Source of the DNA: Listeria swaminathanii
GTDB lineage: Bacteria > Bacillota > Bacilli > Lactobacillales > Listeriaceae
Length of the DNA stretch: 64,000 nt
Assembly: GCF_014229645.1 (NCBI RefSeq)
Contig: NZ_JAATOD010000001.1
Location: forward strand, 1-64,000
Direction of reading: 5' to 3'
Of the stretch, positions 40,628 to 48,148 are shown piece by piece. Both the position numbers and the translations under genes were made by a program. Every line of letters starts with the position of its first letter. Positions within the stretch are counted from its first letter, which is position 1. A model generated the notes under the pieces. The model was given only the letters and a program-made list of their open reading frames with translations, was not told the origin of the DNA and did not search any database.

Positions 40628-42124
40628 ATGAACATAAAAACTTTACTAGTTCGAGTCGGAATAACATTAACTATGGCTTTGGGAATTAGCATGTGGCTAG
40701 GAATGAGTCCGGAAATTGATGCTCAAGCAGCGAGTCTTGCACAACCGACACCAATTAATGAAGTGTTTCCTGACCCTCAAATGGCTTTGACAATGGAGAC
40801 TAAACTTGGGAAAGCGAGTGTTACAGACCTTGTTTCCCAGAGCGAATTAGATGCTTTGACTCAATTGCGAACTTATTTATCAATAGAATCCATCGAGGGA
40901 ATTCATTATCTGACAAATTTGACAGAATTAAATATAAGTAATGCTGAAGTAAGTGATATCAGTGATTTAAAAGATTTAACGAAATTAACAGACTTAGAAA
41001 TGTATCAAAACAATATAGTTGATATAAGTGTTTTGAAAAACTTAACGAATCTAACATATTTAGACTTGCACGATAACAAGATAACGGATATAAGTGCTTT
41101 GGGAAATTTAACAAATTTAGTTCACTTAAACTTAGCTTATAATCAAATAAGTGATATAAGCGCTGTATCTACTCTAAGTAAGCTAAACATGGTATGGTTT
41201 ACAGATAATCAAATAAGTGATATCAGTGCAGTTGCCAATTTAACTAATCTAACTAGCTTGAGTTTGGATCATAACCAAATAAGTGATATAGGCGCACTGA
41301 CAAACTTAACGAATTTAGACGGTCTTGGTATAGACAATAATCAAATAAGCGATATAAGCCCAATTGCTAATTTGACTAATTTAGACTATGTTGGTTTGCA
41401 TAATAATCAAATAAGTGATCTAACGCCGATAGCGAATTTAACGAATTTGACACGTATGTATTTATCCGGTCAACAAATAACTAATAAGCCACTGCCATAT
41501 CAAAGCAATATCGTTATTCCGAACAATGTGAAAAATAATAAGCAAGAAATTATCGCACCGCTAGTAATAAGCGATAATGGAACCTATGATAATCCTAACG
41601 TTACTTGGAATCTAGCTAATTATGTTAGCGAAGTGAGCTATACTTTTTCGCAAGAGGTAACGATTGGTAGTGCCACAGAAACTTTTAGTGGTGAAGTAAA
41701 ACAACCTTTAGAGATGTATACGGTGAGTTTTGACGTCGATGGAGTAACAACTAAAGAGACAGTTGGGGCATACACGTTATTAACCGAACCGACAGCACCG
41801 GAAAAAGAAGGCTACACATTTACAGGATGGTATGACGCTAAAACTGGTGGAACTGAATGGGATTTTACCACGGACAAAATGCCGGCCAAAAATATTACGT
41901 TATACGCTCAATTTAGTTTGAATGAAAATTCGGAAAATCCTCCCTCAGAGGAAACCGATAAAGGTACACCAAGCGATACTATTAAAAAGCCTGAAGTACA
42001 GGTTGAAGAGAATGTAAATATTTCATTACCAAAAACAGGTGATAACCAAAACTCCCTAGTTATTTTTATGGGAATACTTCTACTTGGTACAGGGATTATT
42101 ACGCTTCATAAAATACGCCATTAA
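40628..42124 (+). CDS. inlE: LPXTG-anchored internalin, InlE-like
   Basis: A 498-aa surface protein, InlE length. Signal peptide ~1-36, cap ~37-90, eight 22-residue LRRs plus a partial one (~95-285, consensus LTNLxxLxLxxNQISDISAL), Ig-like region (~288-365), one Listeria-Bacteroides repeat (~368-435), a Glu/Pro/Thr-rich spacer and sorting signal LPKTG (~467). TAGGAGA lies before the ATG. It lies downstream of dapE; in the reference layout I remember, inlE precedes dapE. The symbol is a best match by length and repeat number. Confidence 0.83.
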   Translation: MNIKTLLVRVGITLTMALGISMWLGMSPEIDAQAASLAQPTPINEVFPDPQMALTMETKLGKASVTDLVSQSELDALTQLRTYLSIESIEGIHYLTNLTELNISNAEVSDISDLKDLTKLTDLEMYQNNIVDISVLKNLTNLTYLDLHDNKITDISALGNLTNLVHLNLAYNQISDISAVSTLSKLNMVWFTDNQISDISAVANLTNLTSLSLDHNQISDIGALTNLTNLDGLGIDNNQISDISPIANLTNLDYVGLHNNQISDLTPIANLTNLTRMYLSGQQITNKPLPYQSNIVIPNNVKNNKQEIIAPLVISDNGTYDNPNVTWNLANYVSEVSYTFSQEVTIGSATETFSGEVKQPLEMYTVSFDVDGVTTKETVGAYTLLTEPTAPEKEGYTFTGWYDAKTGGTEWDFTTDKMPAKNITLYAQFSLNENSENPPSEETDKGTPSDTIKKPEVQVEENVNISLPKTGDNQNSLVIFMGILLLGTGIITLHKIRH

Positions 42125-42126
42125 AT

Positions 42127-42168
42127 AAAAGTCTAGTATTTGTTTGTAAACAGGTGCTAGACTTTTTT
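42127..42168 (+). terminator. Terminator after the third internalin gene
   Basis: AAAAGTCTAG / CTAGACTTTT with an inner TTTGTTT/AAACA pairing, then T tract. Confidence 0.8.
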
Positions 42169-42224
42169 CTTGCATTTAATAAAGTTTAGGACTAAACTAA
42201 TAGTATCAAGAGGAGGGGAATAAC

Positions 42225-42641
42225 ATGGTGAGAAAAGAAGAACGGCTAGGGGTTTTGCTTTGGTTTCGGTTTAGTCGTTTTTATAATCGAAATATGAAGC
42301 TGACCAACCAGAATTTACGAGCTGTAGGGATTTCAACGGCGCAGTTTGACTGTATTGCTCAGATTGGTCTGGACAACGAGATTACGCAGCAGCAACTTGC
42401 CGAAAAATTAGTTGTAACGAAGGGAAATGTTACCCAACTCCTCACAAAATTAGAGCAATTAGGTTATATTACGCGGACGAAGACGGGGCGCGAAAAACAT
42501 ATTACTTTAACAGAAAAAGGCCAAGCGTGTTACCGCGAAAACGTGCCAAAACAAGAAGCGTTTCAACAGGAGCAATTTGATAAATTAACGAGAGACGAAC
42601 AAAAAGAACTACTCAAGCTATTAAAAAAATTAGGAGAGTGA
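42225..42641 (+). CDS. MarR-family transcriptional regulator
   Basis: A 138-aa winged-helix protein. Recognition region ITQQQLAEKLVVTKGNVTQLLTKLEQLGYI (~48-77) and wing RTKTGREKHITLTEKG (~79-94) are typical of MarR/MhqR regulators. GAGGAGGGG lies before the ATG. It precedes a ring-cleavage dioxygenase-like gene by six bases; MhqR-type regulators control such genes in response to quinones or electrophiles, so that is its probable role. No cysteine-rich redox motif is seen. Confidence 0.92.
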   Translation: MVRKEERLGVLLWFRFSRFYNRNMKLTNQNLRAVGISTAQFDCIAQIGLDNEITQQQLAEKLVVTKGNVTQLLTKLEQLGYITRTKTGREKHITLTEKGQACYRENVPKQEAFQQEQFDKLTRDEQKELLKLLKKLGE

Positions 42642-42647
42642 TTATTT

Positions 42648-43607
42648 ATGAAATTAACGGGAATTCATCACGTATCTATTTTTACAGCGAATGCACGAGC
42701 AAACTTTGACTTTTATACAAAAATAATGGGGCTACGACTAGTGAAGAAATCGGTCAACCAAGACGATCCATATACGTATCATTTATATTACGGAGATGAA
42801 ATTGGTTCGCCGGGGACAGCGCTAACTTTTTTTGAAGTGCCGAACATGGCTAAAAATCATCCATCACGCAATGCGATTTCGCAGCTTAGTTTACGCGTGC
42901 CAAATGATGAAGCTTTGCGTTATTGGGATAAAAGACTCGATGAGCATCGCATTTTCCACAGCAAACCAATCGACCAATTCGGGCGCAAAATTATTCGCCT
43001 AAAAGACACCGATGGCTTGCCGGTCAGTTTAATTTCCGATGAAACAAGCACGCAAACAACCGAAGTTTCCCCTTGGGAGGATGGCCCGGTCCCAGCAGAA
43101 TACGCGATTCGCGGACTTGGCCCAGTGCGCTTCTCGGTTTTCAAAAAAGAGAAAACCGACCGCCTTTTGACAAAAGTTTTAGGCTTCGAACGCATTGGCG
43201 CATACGAAGAAGACGATAAATTATTGACCGTCTTTAAAACTGGTGATGTCGGGCTTGGCGGCGAAGTGCATGTGGAGTCGCGACCTGATTTGGAACAAGG
43301 AAACCTCGGCGCTGGCGGCATTCATCATGTGGCGTTTCGTGTCCCAACAGATGGCGATTTGATTGGCTGGACAGAGATGATTCAAGACCTTGGCTATAAA
43401 AATTCAGGCTACATCGATCGTTTTTATTTCCATTCCTTGTACTTCCGCGAAAGTAACGGCATCCTAATTGAACTAGCGACTGACGAGCCTGGTTTCCAAA
43501 CCGATTTCACGAAAGAGCACGGCACGTATGTCGACTTGCCACCACATTTGGAAGAGCGGCGTGACGATATTTTGGCACATTTAAAACCACTTGATACCGA
43601 CAAATAA
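42648..43607 (+). CDS. Glyoxalase/VOC ring-cleaving dioxygenase-like protein (MhqO/MhqA type)
   Basis: A 319-aa protein with two VOC modules. Metal-ligand motifs are TGIHHVSIFTANARANFDFYTKIMGL (~3-28) and GAGGIHHVAFRVP (~221-233); the final ligand lies in FRESNGILIELATDEPGF (~263-280). In bacilli, MhqO-like proteins detoxify hydroquinones and catechols. It is co-transcribed with the MarR gene upstream. GGAGAGTG lies before the ATG. Confidence 0.9.
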   Translation: MKLTGIHHVSIFTANARANFDFYTKIMGLRLVKKSVNQDDPYTYHLYYGDEIGSPGTALTFFEVPNMAKNHPSRNAISQLSLRVPNDEALRYWDKRLDEHRIFHSKPIDQFGRKIIRLKDTDGLPVSLISDETSTQTTEVSPWEDGPVPAEYAIRGLGPVRFSVFKKEKTDRLLTKVLGFERIGAYEEDDKLLTVFKTGDVGLGGEVHVESRPDLEQGNLGAGGIHHVAFRVPTDGDLIGWTEMIQDLGYKNSGYIDRFYFHSLYFRESNGILIELATDEPGFQTDFTKEHGTYVDLPPHLEERRDDILAHLKPLDTDK

Positions 43608-43678
43608 ATAAGAAAACCTTGAAAATATGCCCATACATGATACAATTTTAGAAGAATGTGTAATTAGGAGGCAGAATT

Positions 43679-44314
43679 TTGGCAGAAGGTTTACGTACGA
43701 TTTATTTTGTAAGACATGGTAAAACAGAATGGAACATGACTGGACAAATGCAAGGTTGGGGCGATTCTCCTTTAGTGGCAGAAGGCGTTAACGGCGCAAA
43801 AGCAGTCGGAGAAGTAATGAAAGATACGCAGATTGATGCTGTTTATACAAGCACAAGTAAACGCACGCAAGATACAGCGGCTTATATTCTCGGCGACCGC
43901 GACATCGAAATTCAACCGCTTGAAGAACTAAAAGAGATGAGTTTTGGAACGTGGGAAGGCATAAGGGTAACTGAAATTGACGAAAAACATCCCAAAGAAC
44001 GTGCGCAAATCCTCCATGATCCAAAAGCCTACACAGCAGAAATAAACGGCGGCGAGACTTACTATCAGCTTGCCGAACGACTACTACAAGGCGTTGAAAA
44101 AATCATCGCTGAAAATCCAAGCGGAAACATACTTGTCGTTTCTCACGGAATGTCGCTTACGTTATTATTATATCTACTACAAGGCGGAACCATCGAAGAC
44201 CACCGCAAAGAAGCACCAAGAATTTTAAACACCAGCATTAGCATCGTAGAATATCAAAACGGCGATTTTGCGCTAAAAAAATTAAATGAAATCGGTCATT
44301 TAGGCTTAAAATAA
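43679..44314 (+). CDS. Histidine phosphatase (phosphoglycerate mutase-like)
   Basis: A 211-aa protein of histidine phosphatase branch 1. The catalytic RHGKTEWN is at ~11-18, with the second Arg in YTSTSKRTQDTA (~59-70), the Glu in FGTWEG (~92-97) and the second His in VVSHGMSL (~157-164). The TTG start has TAGGAGG upstream. It is probably a broad phosphatase (PhoE/GpmB-like) and not a glycolytic mutase; the substrate is not evident. Confidence 0.9.
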   Translation: MAEGLRTIYFVRHGKTEWNMTGQMQGWGDSPLVAEGVNGAKAVGEVMKDTQIDAVYTSTSKRTQDTAAYILGDRDIEIQPLEELKEMSFGTWEGIRVTEIDEKHPKERAQILHDPKAYTAEINGGETYYQLAERLLQGVEKIIAENPSGNILVVSHGMSLTLLLYLLQGGTIEDHRKEAPRILNTSISIVEYQNGDFALKKLNEIGHLGLK

Positions 44315-44316
44315 CT

Positions 44317-44358
44317 AGAATCTAGGGCATATCTCATTAGCGATGTGTCCTAGATTTA
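44317..44358 (+). promoter_or_regulatory. Stem-loop between the phosphatase and permease genes
   Basis: AATCTAGGGCATAT pairs with ATGTGTCCTAGATT (14 bp, two G-U pairs). Only a poor T run follows (TTTATA), so it is a weak terminator or a cis element near the permease start. Confidence 0.5.
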
Positions 44359-44387
44359 TAAATAAGAGAGAGCGAGAAATAATACAT

Positions 44388-46274
44388 ATGAAAAGAATTG
44401 TCAAAATTTTTCTGCATTATTTATTAGGAATTTTAGGAATTATTTTAATCAGCTGTGTTCCCGCGATATTTAGCAAAGTGACATCCTGGTCATCCAGCAC
44501 GTATTTCGAGGCGCTCAAGTCTATTTTCTCTGCCATTTTACATCCAAGCAAATGGGAAATAAGCTACCAAGGAGCCGCCGAAGTTTTCCATGTGTCATTA
44601 GCAGATTTTATCACCGGTCCTTATTTATACTCAATGAAAATTATCATAGCGAGCTTGCTTATCTCGCTAATTATCGCCTATCTTTTAGTCCTAGGAACAT
44701 TCCGCGGGCCTAAGTGGTTGCGCCGCGGCTTAGATGGCTTTTTATCGCTACTTCAAGCATTTCCAGACTTTTCCTTTATCTTCCTTATTCAAATGGCCGT
44801 CGTCTACATATACCAACAAACCGGCGTATTCACCTTGAACTTTTATAGCTTAAATGGTGAACAAATTTACGCTGCGCCAATCGTTTGCTTATCAATCATA
44901 CCAACCGTGCTCTTTTACAAAATGATGATGCTCCTTATGAAAAATGAATGGCAGGCCGACTACATCCAATTAGCACGCGGGAAAGGCTTAACCGACAGAG
45001 CAATATTGCTGCGCCACGCCACACCAAACATGATGCAAAGCCTGTTTTACCAGTCAAAAACCATCGTTTGGTTTATTCTAAGCGCCTACCTCGTTGTAGA
45101 ATTTTTGTTCAGCATCGAAGGCGTGCTCTACTATTTGCTAGCAGGATTTAGCCCATTAAATATTTTCCTAGTATTAGCACTCGTGTTCACCCCGTTTTAT
45201 TTCTTTTACGCACTAATAGACCTATGGATTAGCCACGGGAAAAATACCGAGAGCGCAAACATCACAAGAATCCCGCTACATTGGAACAGTTTCCAGAAAA
45301 CCTTTGCGGAAAAAGTAAACCTTAAAAGCAAATGGCAGAACATTGTAGTAACGACCAGGCAGCTCCTAAAACGTCCGTCTTTCAGCATTCCGCTGATCAC
45401 ACTTAGCATCTTGCTAATCGCAAGCCTGATCTATGGTTTCATGGGAGATACCATCCATTCGCTCAAATTCATCAGCGATTCAACCGGACGAGTAACCGAT
45501 ATGGCGCCATTCAAACCCAATTCGCAAGTCTGGCTAGGCACCGACCAAGCCGGCAACTCCATTCTCGACCAATTGCTAGTCGGCATCAAGTACACGCTTC
45601 TTATCGCCGTCATTATCGCAACGCTACGTGTCGTGATTGGCTACATTTTGGCAGTGCCGCTCGCGTTTTTCAGCAAGCCACGAACGCGCAATTTCGTTCA
45701 AAGCATAGCAGACGGAATGCATTATCTACCACTGTCGCTACTCGTATTTATTATCATGGTCAACGAATTCATCAACTATTCCGGCGTTTTCGAAACAAGC
45801 CTATTTACACGCATTACCTTCCAAATTTTAATCATGGTAGTCATCGTGTTGCCAATCACAGCCAATCGAATCAGCAGTGAAATTTCCCAAGTATTGAAAA
45901 AAGAATTCGTCCTAAGTGCGCTTGTGTTTGGCGGAAATGCTCGCTGGATTTTAACCAAACATATCAACCCGCAAATCTGGTCAAAACTAATTCTGATTTG
46001 GATAGAGCAACTCATTCAAACCTTACAGATGTTCGTGCATTTAGCTATCTTTGGCATTTTTATTGGTGGAGCAATCATGGGGGCCGATGACGGTATGCTT
46101 AACCCAGTTATCCCTGAATTATCCGGTCTAATCGCAAACGCCAAATTCGTTTTCGCCAACCACCAATTCTGGATAATTTTACCACCATTAGTCATATTTA
46201 TGATTTTAATCCTCTGCTTCCAAATGATGGCAAATTCGCTGTTGAAACGGGAAGAAGAAAGTAAAAAAGCCTAG
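44388..46274 (+). CDS. Fused OppB/OppC-type ABC permease (orphan)
   Basis: From the ATG at 44388 (MKRIVKIFLHYLLG) it is 628 aa; the in-frame ATG at 44343 adds a hydrophilic extension and has no good site. It carries two permease domains in one chain: ~75-300 with the EAA-like loop YIQLARGKGLTDRAILLRHA, and ~385-625 with EFVLSALVFGGNARWILTKH. Around 11 membrane segments are predicted. This is a dipeptide/oligopeptide-type permease pair fused together. No ATPase or substrate-binding lipoprotein is encoded beside it, so partners must be elsewhere. Confidence 0.85.
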   Translation: MKRIVKIFLHYLLGILGIILISCVPAIFSKVTSWSSSTYFEALKSIFSAILHPSKWEISYQGAAEVFHVSLADFITGPYLYSMKIIIASLLISLIIAYLLVLGTFRGPKWLRRGLDGFLSLLQAFPDFSFIFLIQMAVVYIYQQTGVFTLNFYSLNGEQIYAAPIVCLSIIPTVLFYKMMMLLMKNEWQADYIQLARGKGLTDRAILLRHATPNMMQSLFYQSKTIVWFILSAYLVVEFLFSIEGVLYYLLAGFSPLNIFLVLALVFTPFYFFYALIDLWISHGKNTESANITRIPLHWNSFQKTFAEKVNLKSKWQNIVVTTRQLLKRPSFSIPLITLSILLIASLIYGFMGDTIHSLKFISDSTGRVTDMAPFKPNSQVWLGTDQAGNSILDQLLVGIKYTLLIAVIIATLRVVIGYILAVPLAFFSKPRTRNFVQSIADGMHYLPLSLLVFIIMVNEFINYSGVFETSLFTRITFQILIMVVIVLPITANRISSEISQVLKKEFVLSALVFGGNARWILTKHINPQIWSKLILIWIEQLIQTLQMFVHLAIFGIFIGGAIMGADDGMLNPVIPELSGLIANAKFVFANHQFWIILPPLVIFMILILCFQMMANSLLKREEESKKA

Positions 46275-46300
46275 TTCTATAAAAGAACTAGGCTTTTTTT
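46264..46300. terminator. Bidirectional terminator between convergent genes
   Basis: AAAAAGCCTAGTTCT / AGAACTAGGCTTTTT, a 15-bp stem with A and T flanks serving both the permease (+) and the secreted internalin (-). Confidence 0.93.
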
Positions 46301-46302
46301 AT

Positions 46303-47388
46303 TTAAGGAGTGACTGTTTGATAGACAGTCACTGTAACAGAAGGGAAAGTTGGATATTGATTATTTAAAAAGTAAGCAGAATTATCGCCTACAGTTTCCC
46401 AAGTAAGTGTATCATTTTGGTAAGTTCCTGGAGTGTACCAAACCCAATCATGTAATGTTACTCCAAGGTTATCTTTAATTACAATATTAGTGGAATCACC
46501 AAGCGCAACATCTGGAAGGTATATATTTTGTCCAGTGGCGTCAAACAAATCTAAGTTGTGACTTGCCAATGAGCTGAAATCACTAATCTGGTTTTCTTCT
46601 ATTTGGATTGATTTAATTGTTGGAATGGTACTGAGCGGTGTAACATCTTTAATTTGATTAAAATTAGCATCAAAGTATTCTAGTTTTGTTTTATTTCTTA
46701 ATGACTCAATAGAAGTCAGTTTATTGCTTTCGGCATAAAAAACTTTGAGATTATCGAGTGCTGAAAGGACACTGATGTCTGATACTTTATTTGCTGAGAT
46801 AGATAAATTGGTTAATTGGGGAGTATCTTTTAGTGCCGAAATATCGTTTAGTTGATTGCTACTTAGATTTAATATCTTTAAATTAGTTAAATTTTCGAAG
46901 GATGGTAAGGTGGAGATTTGGTTAACACCTAGTTCTAAGTTAAATAACTTAGGTAAGTTCATTAGCGGAGTAATATCGGTAATTTGATTGGAGTTAAGTG
47001 ATACAGTCTCTAGTTCTGTTAAATTAGCGAGATCCTCTAAGTTGCTAATGTTATTTTGGCTTAAATCTACAAAATTTAAGTTGTGTAAATATTCCATTCC
47101 TGTTAAATCTTCTACACCGAACGCCACATATACCATTTTGGTAATAGTATCTAGTTGTTCTTGGGTGACGACCGTATCCTCGGAAACACCTAGTTCCTGT
47201 GCGACTTTAAAAGCTAGAGCATCATCTGGAAAAATTTGATCAACCGTGGCTGGAGGAGCTTCTTGTAGGCTTTTTTCTGGGGCAGTTGTAATGTCTGATG
47301 TAGCAGCATTTACTTCGACTTGCTGAGCTAAAGGGCTAAAACAAATCAAGGTCGTGCATGCAATACTTGCTAGAATAAATTTTTTCAT
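46303..47388 (-). CDS. Secreted internalin-family LRR protein without cell-wall anchor
   Basis: Start chosen at 47388 (MKKFILASIACTTLICF), with AAAAGGAGTAG upstream on the minus strand; the longer ORF lacks a site. It is 361 aa: signal peptide (~1-29, VNA|AT), internalin cap (~45-100), eight LRR units (~103-285, such as [20 protein letters not shown]) and a C-terminal Ig-like domain (~290-361). It ends without LPXTG, GW or WxL motifs, so it should be released, as InlC is, although it is longer than InlC. No PrfA box is seen upstream. Its target is unknown. Confidence 0.9.
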   Translation of the reverse strand: MKKFILASIACTTLICFSPLAQQVEVNAATSDITTAPEKSLQEAPPATVDQIFPDDALAFKVAQELGVSEDTVVTQEQLDTITKMVYVAFGVEDLTGMEYLHNLNFVDLSQNNISNLEDLANLTELETVSLNSNQITDITPLMNLPKLFNLELGVNQISTLPSFENLTNLKILNLSSNQLNDISALKDTPQLTNLSISANKVSDISVLSALDNLKVFYAESNKLTSIESLRNKTKLEYFDANFNQIKDVTPLSTIPTIKSIQIEENQISDFSSLASHNLDLFDATGQNIYLPDVALGDSTNIVIKDNLGVTLHDWVWYTPGTYQNDTLTWETVGDNSAYFLNNQYPTFPSVTVTVYQTVTP

Positions 47389-47433
47389 GTCATCTACTCC
47401 TTTTCTATAATATAAATGGAGTATAGCATGCAA

Positions 47434-47446
47434 ATTGTTAAACAAT
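47434..47446. promoter_or_regulatory. Palindrome upstream of the secreted internalin gene
   Basis: Perfect 13-bp palindrome ATTGTT-A-AACAAT, 46 bases upstream of the start codon and near TATACT (minus strand, ~47420-47425). It could be an operator; it does not satisfy the PrfA box spacing. Confidence 0.35.
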
Positions 47447-47473
47447 AAAAAGCAATCATATTTGAACAATGCA

Positions 47474-47520
47474 TAAAAAACCGCTAAAAAAGAGTATGCA
47501 CTTTTTTTAGCGGTTTTTGC
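47474..47520 (-). terminator. Terminator downstream of the SMI1/KNR4 gene
   Basis: Minus-strand AAAAACCGCTAAAAAAA / TTTTTTAGCGGTTTTT stem (about 16 bp) right after the stop at 47522. It is symmetric enough to work both ways. Confidence 0.9.
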
Positions 47521-47521
47521 T

Positions 47522-48145
47522 TTATTCACTTGCTTCAATAGATTTATCTAACCATAACTCATACCATTCAAGAAAGTTTAAACGTTCTTCATTCCCAAAG
47601 TAAAAATCAGGATAGACGCCATTATCATTATTTCTGTCATCCACCCAAATTTCTCCATAAGAAGGGCCGTTTACAACAAGGTTAATCGAGACACCGCAAC
47701 CAAAGTTAGTAATGCGCAGAAGTCCAAATACTTCTTTATCAGAAAAGCAAAGTTCTTGCCAAGCATCATAAGCTTCATCGGACATTCCTTCTTTATAACC
47801 AGGCGCATTCCAGTCATCTGTATGTGGAAAAGGCTTGCTCAGCGTTTGCACACCATACTTTTCAGCCTTGTAATCAAGAGAAGAACAAAGTCCGTCCACT
47901 AGAGTTTCTAAACCATAGTAAGGACCCATTCCACCATCACCAATCTGTTCCAAAAATGCGCGATAACCTTGTGGTAAAGCAATTTGATGCTCATTTTCAA
48001 ACGCAGTAATAGTTTGATTAGACAAAGGCTGATTGAGTTTATAGGCATGGCTTTCTGAACCAAATAAATTCAAATCAACATCTTTTTCTTTTAAAGTAGT
48101 GATTTTTGCTTGGATTCTAACTAGCTGACTTTGATATTCAGCCAT
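47522..48145 (-). CDS. SMI1/KNR4-family protein
   Basis: A 207-aa cytoplasmic protein with the SMI1/KNR4 (SUKH) pattern: ITAFENEHQIALPQGYRAFLEQIGDGGMGPYYGLETL (~45-80) and a C-terminal acidic 'SFLEWYELWLDK' helix. Many SUKH proteins are immunity proteins against polymorphic toxins; others have housekeeping roles. No toxin gene is nearby. It starts three bases after the bglA stop, so the two are co-transcribed. Function in a GH1 operon is unclear. Confidence 0.83.
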   Translation of the reverse strand: MAEYQSQLVRIQAKITTLKEKDVDLNLFGSESHAYKLNQPLSNQTITAFENEHQIALPQGYRAFLEQIGDGGMGPYYGLETLVDGLCSSLDYKAEKYGVQTLSKPFPHTDDWNAPGYKEGMSDEAYDAWQELCFSDKEVFGLLRITNFGCGVSINLVVNGPSYGEIWVDDRNNDNGVYPDFYFGNEERLNFLEWYELWLDKSIEASE

Positions 48146-48148
48146 ATT

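Noticed and set aside
44343..44387. Upstream ATG of the fused permease
   Set aside because: It lies within the stem-loop and gives a charged extension before the first membrane segment.
47430..47450. Possible PrfA box upstream of the secreted internalin gene
   Set aside because: Minus strand has TTAACA but the second half-site TGTTAA is missing at the right spacing (TTGCAT instead). The local symmetry is a different palindrome, ATTGTTAAACAAT.
46303..47538. Longer 411-aa version of the secreted internalin
   Set aside because: The extra N-terminal 50 residues lack a ribosome-binding site and would bury the signal peptide; AAAAGGAG precedes the internal ATG.
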